Shown: positions 24,864 to 35,615, numbered from the stretch's first letter. The stretch: DNA of 64,000 nt from Pseudodesulfovibrio cashew (GCF_009762795.1 NZ_CP046400.1:2581501-2645500); one strand, 5' to 3'. Notes: a model not told the origin generated them from the sequence alone. Numbers and translations: made by a program.

Positions 24864-25505
24864 ATGGGACAGAAAGTACATCCTTACGGTTTCCGTCTTG
24901 GGTATAACAAGAACTGGGTGTCCCGCTGGTACAGCAGGAAGGATTACCCCGCATTCGTTTTCCAGGACGATAAGATCCGCAAATTCGTCAAGAAGAAACT
25001 TTACCAAGCCGGTATTGCCCGTCTCGAAATCGAGCGCGCCGGCGGTAAGATTCGCCTGATCATCCACACCGCGCGTCCCGGTATCGTCATCGGTCGCAAG
25101 GGTGTTGAGATAGAAAAGCTGCGCGAGGAACTCCGCAGCAAGTTTCAAACCGAGTTCACCATTGAGGTCAACGAGATCCGTCGACCGGAGATTGAAGCTC
25201 AGCTCGTAGCTGAGAACATTGCCCAGCAGCTCGAACGCCGTATTGCCTTCCGCCGTGCCATGAAGCGCACGGTGGGCCTTGCCAGGAAATTCGGTGCCGA
25301 GGGTATCAAAGTCGCGTGTGCGGGTCGCCTTGCCGGCGCCGAGATCGCTCGCGGCGAGTGGTACCGTGATGGTCGTGTGCCCCTGCACACTCTCCGCGCC
25401 GACATCGACTACGGTTTTGCCGAGGCGGCCACCACCTACGGCGTGATCGGAGTCAAGGTCTGGATCTTCAAGGGTGAGATTCTGGACAAAGAGGTAGAAC
25501 AGTAA
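24864..25505 (+). CDS. rpsC: Small ribosomal subunit protein uS3
   Basis: 213 residues. [12 protein letters not shown] start; KH domain with [16 protein letters not shown] (about 67-85); C-terminal domain with [30 protein letters not shown]. It lies at the mRNA entry channel. It begins one base after rplV, and its stop overlaps the rplP start by one base. Confidence 0.99.
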   Translation: MGQKVHPYGFRLGYNKNWVSRWYSRKDYPAFVFQDDKIRKFVKKKLYQAGIARLEIERAGGKIRLIIHTARPGIVIGRKGVEIEKLREELRSKFQTEFTIEVNEIRRPEIEAQLVAENIAQQLERRIAFRRAMKRTVGLARKFGAEGIKVACAGRLAGAEIARGEWYRDGRVPLHTLRADIDYGFAEAATTYGVIGVKVWIFKGEILDKEVEQ

Positions 25506-25918
25506 TGCTTGCTCCAAAAAGAGTTAAATTCAGAAAGCGGCAGAAAGGCCGCCTCAGAGGCAAGGCCCAACGGGGTAACAGCGTGTCCTTCGGCGATATC
25601 GGCCTGAAGGCATTGGAGCACGGAAAGATCACCAGCCAGCAGATTGAATCCGCTCGTGTCGCCATCATGCGTCACATCAAGCGCGGAGGTAAGGTCTGGA
25701 TCCGTATCTTCCCTGATTTCCCCGTCACCTCCAAGCCCGCGGAAGTCCGCATGGGTAAGGGTAAAGGCGCTCCCGAAGGCTGGGTTGCGCCGGTGAAACC
25801 GGGTCGTATCATGTACGAAGTTAAAGGTGTCGACATCGAGCTCGCCAAGGAAGCCCTCAAGCGTGCTTCCTACAAGCTGCCGATCAAGACCGCCATCGTT
25901 GTGAAGGAGGGCCTGTAA
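25505..25918 (+). CDS. rplP: Large ribosomal subunit protein uL16
   Basis: 137 residues. The [24 protein letters not shown] start and the [23 protein letters not shown] segment identify L16, which helps position tRNA at the A site. Coupled to rpsC (TAATG overlap) and followed directly by rpmC. Confidence 0.99.
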   Translation: MLAPKRVKFRKRQKGRLRGKAQRGNSVSFGDIGLKALEHGKITSQQIESARVAIMRHIKRGGKVWIRIFPDFPVTSKPAEVRMGKGKGAPEGWVAPVKPGRIMYEVKGVDIELAKEALKRASYKLPIKTAIVVKEGL

Positions 25919-26113
25919 ATGCTGACTTCCAAGGAACTTCGTGAACTGGATGACGCCAAGCTCAACGAGAAACTGGTTGAAACCCGGCAGGAGCTGTTCG
26001 GCATGCGCTTCAAGCACGCCACCGCCCAGCTGGAGAACACCATGTCTCTGAGCGGCGCCAAAAAGACCATCGCCCGTATCCTGACTATTCAGCGGGAACG
26101 ACAGGGAGCGTAA
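25919..26113 (+). CDS. rpmC: Large ribosomal subunit protein uL29
   Basis: 64 residues, a helical hairpin: SKELRELDDAKLNEKLVETRQELFGMRF, then KKTIARILTIQRER. The start codon touches the rplP stop codon, and GGAGG lies at the end of rplP. Confidence 0.98.
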   Translation: MLTSKELRELDDAKLNEKLVETRQELFGMRFKHATAQLENTMSLSGAKKTIARILTIQRERQGA

Positions 26114-26116
26114 GAA

Positions 26117-26383
26117 ATGGCTGAGTTCAAGTACAAAGGCAACAGGCGCGTGCTCACCGGCCTGGTCATCTCCGACAAGGGCGACAAGACCATCGTCGTC
26201 CGGGTCGAGACCTTGGTCAAGCACCCGCTGCTGAAGAAGTATATTCGTCGCCGCAAAAAGTTCATGGCCCATGATCCGGCCAACGACTGCGGTGTTGGCG
26301 ACAAGGTGCAGATTGTCGAATCGAGGCCCATGTCCAAGCGTAAGCGCTGGCACCTGGTTCAGATCCTCGAAAAGGCCGTTTAA
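26117..26383 (+). CDS. rpsQ: Small ribosomal subunit protein uS17
   Basis: 88 residues. NRRVLTGLVISDKGDKTIVVRVE and KYIRRRKKFMAHDPANDCGVGDKVQIVESRPMSK are typical of the OB-fold S17. Three-base gap after rpmC. Confidence 0.98.
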   Translation: MAEFKYKGNRRVLTGLVISDKGDKTIVVRVETLVKHPLLKKYIRRRKKFMAHDPANDCGVGDKVQIVESRPMSKRKRWHLVQILEKAV

Positions 26384-26401
26384 GGGTTAGGAGGAAATAC
26401 C

Positions 26402-26770
26402 ATGATTCAGGTAGAATCCAATCTCGACGTGGCCGACAACTCCGGAGCCAAGAAGGTTCAGTGCATCAAGGTGCTCGGCGGCTCCAAGCGCCGTTACGCC
26501 AGCGTCGGCGACATCGTTGTAGTGTCCGTCAAGGAAGCCATGCCTCACTCCAAGGTGAAGAAGGGTTCCGTGATGAAGGCGGTTGTTGTCCGCACCAAGA
26601 AGGAGCTCGGTCGTCCCGATGGTTCCTTCATCAAGTTCGACAACAACTCTGCGGTCCTGCTCAACAATAACATGGAGCCCGTGGGTACCCGTATTTTCGG
26701 TCCCGTGGCCCGTGAACTGCGCGCGGCAGGGTTTATGAAGATCGTTTCCCTCGCCCCCGAGGTCCTGTAA
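26402..26770 (+). CDS. rplN: Large ribosomal subunit protein uL14
   Basis: 122 residues. [33 protein letters not shown] is the standard start, and VFGP-type [10 protein letters not shown] lies near the end. It sits at the subunit interface. Strong TTAGGAGG ribosome site. Confidence 0.99.
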   Translation: MIQVESNLDVADNSGAKKVQCIKVLGGSKRRYASVGDIVVVSVKEAMPHSKVKKGSVMKAVVVRTKKELGRPDGSFIKFDNNSAVLLNNNMEPVGTRIFGPVARELRAAGFMKIVSLAPEVL

Positions 26771-26779
26771 GAGGATAAG

Positions 26780-27103
26780 ATGATGAAGACTAAGATTCGC
26801 AAAGACGACAAAGTCATGGTCATCGCCGGCAAGGACAAGGGAAAGGTCGGCAAGGTGCTGAAGATATTGGTCAAGAAGGACAAGGTCCTGGTTGAAAAGG
26901 TCAATATGGTTCAGAGGCACACCAAGGCCAACCCCTATGCCCAGCAGCCCGGCGGTATTATCGAGAAGGAAGCCCCGATCCATGTATCCAATGTGGCTAT
27001 CGTGTGCGATGCGTGCACGAAGCCCACGCGGGTCGGGTACAAGAAGACTGAAGACGGGAAGAAAGTTCGCTTCTGCAAGAAGTGCAACGAGATCTTCAAA
27101 TAG
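26780..27103 (+). CDS. rplX: Large ribosomal subunit protein uL24
   Basis: 107 residues. KOW motif [22 protein letters not shown] at the N-terminus. The C-terminal part has [29 protein letters not shown], whose two CxxC pairs form a zinc-ribbon-like extension seen in some bacterial L24. Two adjacent ATG codons (26780, 26783) could both start it. Confidence 0.98.
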   Translation: MMKTKIRKDDKVMVIAGKDKGKVGKVLKILVKKDKVLVEKVNMVQRHTKANPYAQQPGGIIEKEAPIHVSNVAIVCDACTKPTRVGYKKTEDGKKVRFCKKCNEIFK

Positions 27104-27111
27104 GTATCAGT

Positions 27112-27651
27112 ATGACACGTCTCGAACAGGTTTATAAAGAAAAGGTAGTCCCTGAGCTCCAGAAGGAGTTCGGCTACAGTTCCTCCATGGAGATCCCGAA
27201 AATTACCAAGATCTCCCTGAACATCGGTCTTGGTGCCGCTTCGCAGAACAGCAAGCTCATCGAACCCGCCGTTGAGGAACTGACCGCCATTGCCGGCCAG
27301 AAGGCCGTGGTTACCAAGGCAAAGAAGTCCATCGCCCAGTTCAAGCTGCGCGAAGGCATGCCCATCGGTACCCGCGTCACCCTCCGCGGCGAGGCCATGT
27401 GGGACTTTTATGACAGGCTCGTGAGCTTTGCTCTTCCCCGTGTCCGCGACTTCCGCGGCGTTCCCGACCGTGGTTTCGATGGTCGCGGTAACTTCACCAT
27501 GGGCATCAAAGAGCACACCATATTCCCCGAGCTTGAGATCGACAGGGTCGAGTTACCGAAGGGTATGAACGTGACTGTGTGCACGTCCGCCAAAACCGAC
27601 AAGGAAGGCAAGATGCTTCTTGATCTCCTTGGCATGCCCTTTAAGAAATAG
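27112..27651 (+). CDS. rplE: Large ribosomal subunit protein uL5
   Basis: 179 residues from ATG 27112 ([23 protein letters not shown]). An in-frame ATG at 27082 lies inside rplX and is rejected. The core [32 protein letters not shown] is diagnostic. It binds 5S rRNA. Confidence 0.99.
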   Translation: MTRLEQVYKEKVVPELQKEFGYSSSMEIPKITKISLNIGLGAASQNSKLIEPAVEELTAIAGQKAVVTKAKKSIAQFKLREGMPIGTRVTLRGEAMWDFYDRLVSFALPRVRDFRGVPDRGFDGRGNFTMGIKEHTIFPELEIDRVELPKGMNVTVCTSAKTDKEGKMLLDLLGMPFKK

Positions 27652-27662
27652 GAGGACGGAAA

Positions 27663-27848
27663 GTGGCCAAAACAAGCATTCGCGTTAAGGCACGCCGCAA
27701 ACCCAAGTTCAAGGTCCGCGCTTACAATCGTTGTCCGATTTGTGGCCGTCCTCGTGCTTTTCTGAGGCGCTACGGCATTTGCCGTATCTGCTTCCGCAAC
27801 AAGGCTCTCGCCGGTGAACTGCCCGGCGTCCGCAAGGCGAGCTGGTAA
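27663..27848 (+). CDS. rpsZ: Small ribosomal subunit protein uS14, zinc-binding form
   Basis: 61 residues with a GTG start preceded by AGGAGG. It is the short S14 type with both zinc pairs intact ([21 protein letters not shown]), unlike the longer zinc-free enterobacterial S14. It sits between rplE and rpsH as usual. Confidence 0.98.
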   Translation: MAKTSIRVKARRKPKFKVRAYNRCPICGRPRAFLRRYGICRICFRNKALAGELPGVRKASW

Positions 27849-27863
27849 TTAAGGAGAAATGAA

Positions 27864-28247
27864 ATGGCTGTTGTTGATCCTGTAGCCGACATGTTGACCC
27901 GCATCCGGAATGCGTACGGAGCTTATCACACCGATGTCTCCGTGCCCGCTTCCAAGATGAAAGCTTCCATCGCGGGTATTCTGAAGGAAGAAGGTTATAT
28001 CACCGACTACGCTGTCGAGGACAGGGACATCAGTATTACCCTCAAATACGCCGAAGGCAAACCGCTTATCACTGGTCTGAAGAAGATCAGCAAGCCGGGC
28101 CGCCGCGTGTATGTTGGTGCTTCTGATATCCCCCGCGTGCAGAATGGTATCGGTATTTGTATCGTATCCACCTCCAAGGGGCTGCTCGAAGGCGCCAAGG
28201 CCAAAGAGGCCAATGTCGGCGGCGAGTTGCTTGCTGAAATCTGGTAG
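27864..28247 (+). CDS. rpsH: Small ribosomal subunit protein uS8
   Basis: 127 residues. DPVADMLTRIRNAY start and the C-terminal GIGICIVSTSKGLLEGAKAKEANVGGELLAEIW. In enterobacteria S8 is the repressor of the spc operon, acting near the rplX-rplE junction; no equivalent site was recognised here. Confidence 0.99.
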   Translation: MAVVDPVADMLTRIRNAYGAYHTDVSVPASKMKASIAGILKEEGYITDYAVEDRDISITLKYAEGKPLITGLKKISKPGRRVYVGASDIPRVQNGIGICIVSTSKGLLEGAKAKEANVGGELLAEIW

Positions 28248-28258
28248 AGAGGTTCCAC

Positions 28259-28795
28259 ATGTCTCGTATAGGAAAGAATCCCATCGACATCCCTTCCGGT
28301 GTCGAGGTGTCTGTTGGAGCCTCCGAGATCCAGGTAAAGGGACCCAAAGGGACCCTGACGACTCCGGTCCACGAGACCGTTGAGTACAAGATCGAAGAAG
28401 GCAAGGTGTTTGTCACCCGCACTGATGATACCCGCCTCGCCCGCGGTCAGCACGGTCTTCGCAGGACTCTGCTCGCCAACTGCGTGGAAGGCGTGTCCAA
28501 GGGCTTTGCAAAGGGCCTGGAAGTCATTGGTGTCGGTTACAAGGTGTCCGTCCAGGGCAAGAAGATCGTCCTCAACGTGGGATTTTCCCACCCGGTCGAG
28601 TTCGATCTGCCCGCCGGCATCGAAGCCAAGGCTGAAGGCGTCAAGCTGACCATCGAAGGCATCGACAAGCAGCTTGTCGGTGAAGTTGCGGCTCAGATCC
28701 GCCGCGTGCGTCCGCCGGAACCCTACAAGGGCAAGGGCATCAAGTACGCTGACGAAATCATCCGCCGCAAGGCCGGTAAGTCTGGCGCTAAGTAG
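28259..28795 (+). CDS. rplF: Large ribosomal subunit protein uL6
   Basis: 178 residues. SRIGKNPIDIPSGVEV start and the C-terminal VRPPEPYKGKGIKYADEIIRRKAGKSG, the L6 signature near the sarcin-ricin loop. Confidence 0.99.
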   Translation: MSRIGKNPIDIPSGVEVSVGASEIQVKGPKGTLTTPVHETVEYKIEEGKVFVTRTDDTRLARGQHGLRRTLLANCVEGVSKGFAKGLEVIGVGYKVSVQGKKIVLNVGFSHPVEFDLPAGIEAKAEGVKLTIEGIDKQLVGEVAAQIRRVRPPEPYKGKGIKYADEIIRRKAGKSGAK

Positions 28796-28807
28796 AGGGA
28801 ATAAGCC

Positions 28808-29167
28808 ATGAGTAAAAGCAAGAATGCACAGCGGCTTTCTCGTAAGCCCCGCATCAGAAAGAAGGTATCCGGTACCGAAGCGCGGCCTCGCCTGGTCGTC
28901 TTCCGTTCCAACCAGCATCTCTATGCTCAGTTGGTGGACGACGTAAACGGCGTGACCCTGGCCTCCTCCAGCACCCAGGTGCTGTCCAAGGACGGAGACG
29001 TCCTCAAGGCCAACAAGGACTCCGCAGCCAAGGTCGGCAAGGACATTGCCGCCAAGGCCTTGGAGAAGAAAATCGAAGCCGTCGTCTTCGACCGGAATGG
29101 ATATATCTATCACGGTAAGGTCAAAGCCCTTGCCGACGGTGCCCGCGAAGGCGGGTTGAAATTCTAG
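28808..29167 (+). CDS. rplR: Large ribosomal subunit protein uL18
   Basis: 119 residues. The basic N-terminus with [30 protein letters not shown] and the C-terminal [22 protein letters not shown] are standard. It binds 5S rRNA with L5. Confidence 0.99.
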   Translation: MSKSKNAQRLSRKPRIRKKVSGTEARPRLVVFRSNQHLYAQLVDDVNGVTLASSSTQVLSKDGDVLKANKDSAAKVGKDIAAKALEKKIEAVVFDRNGYIYHGKVKALADGAREGGLKF

Positions 29168-29184
29168 GTAGCTAGGAAAGTACA

Positions 29185-29676
29185 ATGGAACAAAATGAAA
29201 GTGGACTGATAGAAAAAATCGTCTACCTCAATCGCGTCGCCAAGGTTGTTAAGGGTGGCCGCCGTTTCAGCTTCAGCTGCCTGGTGGTCGTCGGCGATGG
29301 TGAGGGAGCGGTCGGTTACGGACTCGGCAAGGCCAACGAAGTGCCTGAAGCCATCCGCAAGGCCAGCGAGCGCGCCAAGAAGAGCATGATCCAGGTTCCC
29401 CTGCTGGACGGCACCCTGCCTTACGAGGTGCTGGGCCGTTACGGCGCTGGACGCGTCATGCTCAAGCCCGCCTCCCGCGGTACCGGCATCATTGCCGGTG
29501 GCCCTGTGCGCGCCATCATGGAAGCCGTCGGCGTCCATGACATCCTGACCAAGGCAATCGGCACCAACAATCCGCACAACGTGCTGCGTGCCACCATTGC
29601 CGGTCTCGAATCCCTGCGGAGTGCCGAGGAAGTTTCCGCCCTGCGCGGCGTCTCGGTTTCCACCCCGCGGAAGTAA
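29185..29676 (+). CDS. rpsE: Small ribosomal subunit protein uS5
   Basis: 163 residues. The N-terminal RNA-binding domain has [24 protein letters not shown], and the C-terminal domain has [23 protein letters not shown]. Part of the mRNA entry helicase. Confidence 0.99.
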   Translation: MEQNESGLIEKIVYLNRVAKVVKGGRRFSFSCLVVVGDGEGAVGYGLGKANEVPEAIRKASERAKKSMIQVPLLDGTLPYEVLGRYGAGRVMLKPASRGTGIIAGGPVRAIMEAVGVHDILTKAIGTNNPHNVLRATIAGLESLRSAEEVSALRGVSVSTPRK

Positions 29677-29688
29677 AGGAGAGCGCCC

Positions 29689-29862
29689 GTGTTGAAAGTG
29701 AAACAGATCAAGAGCAAGATCACGTGCAAGCCCAACCAGGTCAAAGTCCTGGAATCTCTGGGCCTGCGCCGCATCGGTCAGGTCAAGGAGCACGACGACA
29801 ACAGCGTCATCCGTGGCATGATCTATAAGGTGAGACACCTCGTGGAGGTTACTGAATCATGA
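29689..29862 (+). CDS. rpmD: Large ribosomal subunit protein uL30
   Basis: 57 residues, read directly; GTG start with GGAGAG upstream. The product ([17 protein letters not shown], then [11 protein letters not shown] and RHLVEV) matches the single-domain bacterial L30. Its TGA overlaps the rplO ATG (ATGA), giving translational coupling. Confidence 0.96.
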   Translation: MLKVKQIKSKITCKPNQVKVLESLGLRRIGQVKEHDDNSVIRGMIYKVRHLVEVTES

Positions 29863-30305
29863 GACTTCATGAACTGTATGCTTTCCCGGAAGAGTACAAG
29901 AACCGCAAGCGCATAGGTCGCGGCTCCGGCTCCGGCTGGGGCAAGACTGCGGGCAAGGGCCACAAAGGCCAGAATGCTCGTGCCGGCGGCGGTGTCCGTC
30001 CCGGTTTCGAGGGTGGCCAGATGCCTCTGGCTCGCCGTCTGCCCAAGCGCGGTTTCAAGAATCCCTTCCGTGTGGAATATGAGGCCGTGAACGTGGGCCG
30101 TCTGATCGCCATGTTCGATGGCAAGGACGAGATCACTGTCGCCGACATGTACGAGCGCGGCGTTGTCGCCAACGGCGCTCCCGTCAAGGTGCTCGGTACC
30201 GGCGAAGTGGACAAGGCCGTGACCATTGAGGCTCACCGCTTCAGTGCTTCCGCTGCCGAAAAGATCGCCAAGGCCGGCGGTACCGCCAAGGCCATTGAAG
30301 GCTAA
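29859..30305 (+). CDS. rplO: Large ribosomal subunit protein uL15
   Basis: 148 residues. The Gly/Arg/Lys-rich N-terminal extension (GRGSGSGWGKTAGKGHKGQNARAGGGVRPGFEGGQMPL) is characteristic. Late-assembly 50S protein. Confidence 0.99.
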   Translation: MRLHELYAFPEEYKNRKRIGRGSGSGWGKTAGKGHKGQNARAGGGVRPGFEGGQMPLARRLPKRGFKNPFRVEYEAVNVGRLIAMFDGKDEITVADMYERGVVANGAPVKVLGTGEVDKAVTIEAHRFSASAAEKIAKAGGTAKAIEG

Positions 30306-30331
30306 CTCTCTAGAGTATCGGAAGGGTTATC

Positions 30332-31639
30332 GTGTCGATGTCAGGAGTTGAGAATCTTGCCCGGGTGCCAGAGCTGAAAAAGAAGCTGCTCTGGACGTTC
30401 GCACTGCTTGCTGTCTACCGGATGGGCATCCATATCCCTATTCCTGGGGTCGACAGCGGAGCACTGTCCGAGTTCTTCGCGCAAGCGCAGAACACCCTGT
30501 TCGGCGTTTTTGACATGTTCTCTGGCGGTGGCCTGAAAAACATGTCCATCTTCGCCCTGGGCATCATGCCTTACATCTCGGCTTCAATCATCCTGCAGCT
30601 CCTGACCGTTGTGTCGCCCGAGCTGAAGCGCCTCCAGAAGGAGGAGGGTGAAGCCGGACGGAAAAAGATAACCCAGTACACCAGATACGGCACCGTGCTC
30701 ATTACCATCGTGCAGGGCTTTGCCATTGCCACAGGTCTTGAGTCCGCTGCCAGCCCCACCGGGGCGTCCATGGTGCTTCACCCCGGATGGGGGTTCAAGC
30801 TGATGACCATCTTGACCCTCACCGCGGGCACCGTGTTCCTGATGTGGCTGGGTGAACAGATGACGGAAAAGGGTATCGGCAACGGTATCTCCCTGATCAT
30901 CTACGCGGGTATCATCGCCGGCCTTCCAGCTGCAGTGATGAATACCGTGCAGTTGATGTCCGTGGGTGAAATCACTCTGTTCGTGTTGCTGCTCATTGGA
31001 GCCTGCATGGTCGTGACCCTGGCGTTCATCGTCTTCATGGAGCGCGGTCAACGCAGGATTCCGATTCACTATGCCAAGCGTCAGCAGGGGCGGCGCATGT
31101 TCGGCGGGCAGACTACGCATCTGCCGCTCAAGATCAACACCGCTGGTGTTATCCCGCCGATCTTCGCGTCTTCCATCCTGATGTTCCCGGCGACGGTTGC
31201 GCAGTTCTCGAACGTGCAGTGGCTGAAGGACATTTCCTCCTTCATGCGCCCTGACTCCATCGTCTACAACATCCTGTATATTGGAATCATCATGTTCTTC
31301 TGCTACTTCTACACGGCGATCATGTTTGATCCCAAGGGAATCGCTGAGAACATCCAGAAGCAGGGCGGTTTTATCCCAGGCATTCGCCCGGGAGCCCGCA
31401 CCCGCGAATACATTGACCGTGTTTTGGCCCGGATCACCCTCTGGGGCGGTTTCTACGTGTCCCTGGTTTGTGTCCTGCCCATGTTCCTGATTTCGAACTT
31501 CGGCGTGCCGTTCTATTTCGGCGGTACCTCGTTGCTTATCGTAGTCGGCGTGGCCATGGACTTCATGGGGCAGATCGAGTCCTATCTGATATCCCGTCAG
31601 TACGAGGGCTTGATGGGCAAGGCCGGCAAGGGGAGATAA
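30332..31639 (+). CDS. secY: Preprotein translocase channel subunit SecY
   Basis: 435 residues, ten predicted membrane helices. GTG start at 30332 (ATG 30338 is an alternative), with GGAAGGG upstream. The first cytoplasmic segment ends in KLLWTFALLAVYRMGIHIPIPG, and the C4/C5 cytoplasmic loops carry the conserved QRRIPIHYAKRQQGRR and ARTREYIDRVLARITLWGG segments used in SecA and ribosome binding. Pairs with SecE (6361). adk, which lies between secY and map in many bacteria, is absent. Confidence 0.99.
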   Translation: MSMSGVENLARVPELKKKLLWTFALLAVYRMGIHIPIPGVDSGALSEFFAQAQNTLFGVFDMFSGGGLKNMSIFALGIMPYISASIILQLLTVVSPELKRLQKEEGEAGRKKITQYTRYGTVLITIVQGFAIATGLESAASPTGASMVLHPGWGFKLMTILTLTAGTVFLMWLGEQMTEKGIGNGISLIIYAGIIAGLPAAVMNTVQLMSVGEITLFVLLLIGACMVVTLAFIVFMERGQRRIPIHYAKRQQGRRMFGGQTTHLPLKINTAGVIPPIFASSILMFPATVAQFSNVQWLKDISSFMRPDSIVYNILYIGIIMFFCYFYTAIMFDPKGIAENIQKQGGFIPGIRPGARTREYIDRVLARITLWGGFYVSLVCVLPMFLISNFGVPFYFGGTSLLIVVGVAMDFMGQIESYLISRQYEGLMGKAGKGR

Positions 31640-31641
31640 CC

Positions 31642-32412
31642 TTGAAAAAGTTCAGGGGGGTCTTCCTCAAGAATGAAAAAGAGATTGGCCTCATGCGTGA
31701 GGCCAATCGTATTGTTTCCCGAATCCTCGACGAACTCGGGGAGAACGTCAAACCAGGCGTCTCCACCATGGTGTTCGAGGAAGTCTGCCAGGCTCGCTGC
31801 AAGGAGTTCGGCGTTCGCCCGGCATTTCTGGGGTATCAGGGTTTTCCCTATGCCCTCTGCTGCTCTGTGAATGAAGAGATCGTGCACGGCTTCCCCTCCA
31901 GGGAGCGCATCCTCGAAGAGGGCGACATCGTCAGCTTCGACATGGGGGTGGTGTACAACGGGTTCTACGGAGACTCCGCCCGCACTTTTGGTGTGGGAGA
32001 AGTTGATGCCGAAACGCAAAAACTCATGGACGTAACCCGAGAGTCTCTTTACAAGGGTATCGATAAAGCCTGGCCCGGCAACAACCTGTATGACATCTCC
32101 GCGGCAATCCAGTCATACGTTGAAGGGTTCGGCTTTGGTATAGTCCGACGATTTGTCGGCCACGGGATCGGAAGCCATCTCCATGAGAAGCCCGAGATCC
32201 CCAACTTCGTTCCCAGGGGCATAGCCGGCGTTCCTCTCAAAGCCGGCATGGTGCTTGCCATTGAGCCGATGGTCACGGCTGGGAGCTATGAAGTGGAAAT
32301 ACTGGACGACAAATGGACCGCCGTCACCAAGGACAGGAAAATGTCCGCTCATTTCGAGCATACGATTGCGGTCACGAGCGACGGACCTATGATATTGAGC
32401 TTGTCCGACTGA
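31642..32412 (+). CDS. map: Type I methionine aminopeptidase
   Basis: 256 residues starting at TTG 31642. GGGGAG lies six bases upstream and the frame begins two bases after the secY stop; longer in-frame starts would lie inside secY. The five metal ligands of the family are visible: the Asp pair in SFDMGVVYNGFYGDSART, His in GHGIGSHLHE, Glu in VLAIEPM and Glu in AHFEHTIAV. It removes the initiator Met from new proteins. Confidence 0.97.
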   Translation: MKKFRGVFLKNEKEIGLMREANRIVSRILDELGENVKPGVSTMVFEEVCQARCKEFGVRPAFLGYQGFPYALCCSVNEEIVHGFPSRERILEEGDIVSFDMGVVYNGFYGDSARTFGVGEVDAETQKLMDVTRESLYKGIDKAWPGNNLYDISAAIQSYVEGFGFGIVRRFVGHGIGSHLHEKPEIPNFVPRGIAGVPLKAGMVLAIEPMVTAGSYEVEILDDKWTAVTKDRKMSAHFEHTIAVTSDGPMILSLSD

Positions 32413-32435
32413 TTTTCGCCTTGGCGATTTCGGGC

Positions 32436-32471
32436 TTGCGCTTTGTCGCAAAACGCTGTATGAAGTACAGC
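32436..32471 (+). promoter_or_regulatory. Candidate promoter overlapped by a hairpin, upstream of rpmJ
   Basis: TTGCGC (32436-32441), 17 bases, TATGAA (32459-32464). The inverted repeat GCTGTA/TACAGC (32455-32471) spans the -10 and start region. It lies in the 128-bp gap between map and rpmJ, which also contains a CCCCT/AGGGG hairpin near 32488-32500. It would give the alpha cluster its own transcription start. Confidence 0.4.
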
Positions 32472-32540
32472 TTCGTTTAAAAGGCCACCCCTGAAAGGGG
32501 GTATTGGCATTATTGTTATTTAGAAAGTTTGGAGACGGTC

Positions 32541-32654
32541 ATGAAAGTCAGACCTTCTGTTAAGAAAATGTGTTCCAAGTGCAAAGTAATCAGGCGCAAC
32601 GGCATTCTGCGGGTGATCTGTGAGAACCCCCGCCACAAGCAGCGCCAAGGATAA
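32541..32654 (+). CDS. rpmJ: Large ribosomal subunit protein bL36
   Basis: 37 residues, read directly: [21 protein letters not shown], then [16 protein letters not shown]. It is the zinc-binding form with all four ligands (Cys11, Cys14, Cys27, His32). It stands at the head of the alpha cluster without the infA often found beside it. Ribosome site GGAGA. Confidence 0.97.
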   Translation: MKVRPSVKKMCSKCKVIRRNGILRVICENPRHKQRQG

Positions 32655-32666
32655 AGGGTAGTAACT

Positions 32667-33038
32667 ATGGCACGTATAGCTGGTGTTGATTTGCCGAGAA
32701 ACAAGCGCATGGACATTGCGCTTACCTACATCTACGGCATCGGCCGGACCATGGCCCTGAAGATTCTTACGGATACCAACATCGACTGGCAGACCAACAG
32801 TGATAATCTCACTGCTGATGAAGTCACCGCCATCCGTAGCGAAATCGAAAACAACTACAAGGTTGAAGGTGATCTCCGCCGTGAAATCACCACCAACATC
32901 AAGCGTCTGATGGACATTGGTTGCTACCGTGGCCTCCGTCATCGTCGCGGTCTGCCCGTTCGCGGTCAGAAATCCAAGACCAACGCTCGCACCCGCAAGG
33001 GACCTCGCCGTTCCGTGATGGGCCGCAAGAAGAAATAG
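32667..33038 (+). CDS. rpsM: Small ribosomal subunit protein uS13
   Basis: 123 residues. [25 protein letters not shown] start and the basic tail [26 protein letters not shown]. It bridges the 30S head to the 50S subunit. 82 bp with a terminator-like hairpin separate it from rpsK. Confidence 0.99.
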   Translation: MARIAGVDLPRNKRMDIALTYIYGIGRTMALKILTDTNIDWQTNSDNLTADEVTAIRSEIENNYKVEGDLRREITTNIKRLMDIGCYRGLRHRRGLPVRGQKSKTNARTRKGPRRSVMGRKKK

Positions 33039-33060
33039 CGTCGGCAACGAAGCTAATACT

Positions 33061-33091
33061 CGCGTGGCCCCTTCTGGGTATCGCGTTTTTT
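33061..33091 (+). terminator. Terminator-like hairpin inside the alpha cluster (rpsM-rpsK)
   Basis: CGCG (33061-33064) pairs with CGCG (33082-33085), with an inner GCCC/GGGT pairing and the loop CTTCT, followed at once by six T. The stem is interrupted (TG/AT), so full termination is unlikely. Partial attenuation within the operon is possible. Confidence 0.45.
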
Positions 33092-33120
33092 AAGACTTTT
33101 ATTCAACGGAGATTCAGGCC

Positions 33121-33507
33121 ATGGCTAGACCTCGTCGAGCTGGGAAGAAAAAAGAGAAGAAAAGCATTCCCGTAGGCATCGCCCACGTCAAGGCCACGTT
33201 CAACAACACGATCGTGACCTTTACCGATGTCAAGGGCAATGTCGTCAGTTGGGCTTCCGCAGGCGCTCATTTCAAGGGTTCCCGCAAGTCCACTCCTTTT
33301 GCGGCACAGATGGCTGCTGAAGCAGCCGCCAAGCGTGCTCAGGATTCCGGCATGCGCACCGTCGGCATTTACGTCAAGGGACCCGGTTCCGGACGTGAGG
33401 CCGCCATGCGCGCCATCAACAACGCTGGTTTCAAGGTAACCTTCATTCGCGACATCACCCCGATTCCGCACAACGGTTGCCGTCCGCCCAAACGCCGCAG
33501 GGTTTAA
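33121..33507 (+). CDS. rpsK: Small ribosomal subunit protein uS11
   Basis: 128 residues. [30 protein letters not shown] and the C-terminal [20 protein letters not shown] are standard. Platform protein at the mRNA exit. Confidence 0.99.
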   Translation: MARPRRAGKKKEKKSIPVGIAHVKATFNNTIVTFTDVKGNVVSWASAGAHFKGSRKSTPFAAQMAAEAAAKRAQDSGMRTVGIYVKGPGSGREAAMRAINNAGFKVTFIRDITPIPHNGCRPPKRRRV

Positions 33508-33522
33508 TTAAGGAGAATTATC

Positions 33523-34149
33523 GTGGCAAGATATACTCAAGCAAAATGCAAGCTGTGCCGCCGCGAGGGAGAAAAGCTCTTCCTCAAGGGTGATCGCTGC
33601 TACACCGACAAATGCGCTTACGAAAAGCGTCCGTACCCTCCGGGACACTCCGGCCGCATGCGCCACAAGATGAGCGACTACGCCGTTCAGCTTCGTGAAA
33701 AGCAGAAGGTTCGCCGCATGTACGGCGTGCTCGAAGGCCAGTTCCGCGACTACTATCATCGTGCAGATGGCATGAAAGGCGTCACTGGTCACAACCTGTT
33801 GATGCTCCTCGAGCGCCGTCTTGACAACGTCATTTTCCGCCTTGGTTTCGCCAACTCCCGCGACCAGGCGCGCCAGTTGGTTCGCCACGGCATTTTCAAG
33901 CTGAATGGCCGCCGCGTGAACATTCCGTCCATGCAGGTCAAGCCCGAAGACGTTATTGAGGTTCGTGATGAAGCTCGCAAGATTCCCGTGATCGGCGAAG
34001 CTCAGGAAGTCATTGCTCGCCGCGGCTGCCCCGAGTGGCTGGAGTCCGACGGCGCCAACTTCAAGGGCACGGTCAAGGCCATGCCGAGCCGGGAAGACAT
34101 CCAGTTCCCGATCAACGAGCAGCTGATTGTCGAATTGTACTCCAAGTAA
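33523..34149 (+). CDS. rpsD: Small ribosomal subunit protein uS4
   Basis: 208 residues with a GTG start (AAGGAGAA upstream). The N-terminal zinc-type region has CKLCRREGEKLFLKGDRCYTDKCAYEKR with four cysteines, then the S4 RNA-binding domain RLDNVIFRLGFANSRDQARQLVRHGIF. In enterobacteria S4 represses the alpha operon. Confidence 0.99.
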   Translation: MARYTQAKCKLCRREGEKLFLKGDRCYTDKCAYEKRPYPPGHSGRMRHKMSDYAVQLREKQKVRRMYGVLEGQFRDYYHRADGMKGVTGHNLLMLLERRLDNVIFRLGFANSRDQARQLVRHGIFKLNGRRVNIPSMQVKPEDVIEVRDEARKIPVIGEAQEVIARRGCPEWLESDGANFKGTVKAMPSREDIQFPINEQLIVELYSK

Positions 34150-34161
34150 ATAGGGGACTAC

Positions 34162-35191
<1,030 letters not shown>

Positions 35192-35202
<11 letters not shown>

Positions 35203-35608
35203 AAAATCAGGCCGCAAGCTGAACCGGACCAATACTCACCGCGCCGCCATGTTCAAGAATATGGCCCGCGCGCTTCTTACCTACGAACAGATCCGCACCA
35301 CTGAAGCCAAGGCCAAGGAACTGCGTCGCATCGTCGACAAGCTCATCACCCTGGCATTGCGCAATGATGTCCACACCCGCCGTCAGGCCTACAAGGTGTT
35401 GGGCAGCCACCAGATGGTGCAGCGTCTCTTTGACGAAATCGGTCCTCGTTTCGAGGGCGGTGCCGGTGGTTACACCCGCATCGTCAAGCTCTCTCAGCCC
35501 AGAAAGGGCGATTGTGCTCCCATGGTCATCATTGAGCTGACCAAGAAGGCGAGCCCGGAAGCCGAAAAGGGTTCCGACGAGAGTGCTGCCGAAGCCAAGG
35601 AAGATTAG
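35192..35608 (+). CDS. rplQ: Large ribosomal subunit protein bL17
   Basis: 138 residues. [34 protein letters not shown] is diagnostic. The C-terminus carries an acidic Ala/Glu-rich tail (about 120-138). Last gene of the block, 7 bp before a strong terminator. Confidence 0.99.
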
Positions 35609-35615
35609 CAATAGT

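Noticed and set aside
31468-31641. N-terminal extension of methionine aminopeptidase
   Set aside because: It overlaps the end of secY in another frame; the TTG at 31642 has a good ribosome site and gives the usual protein length.
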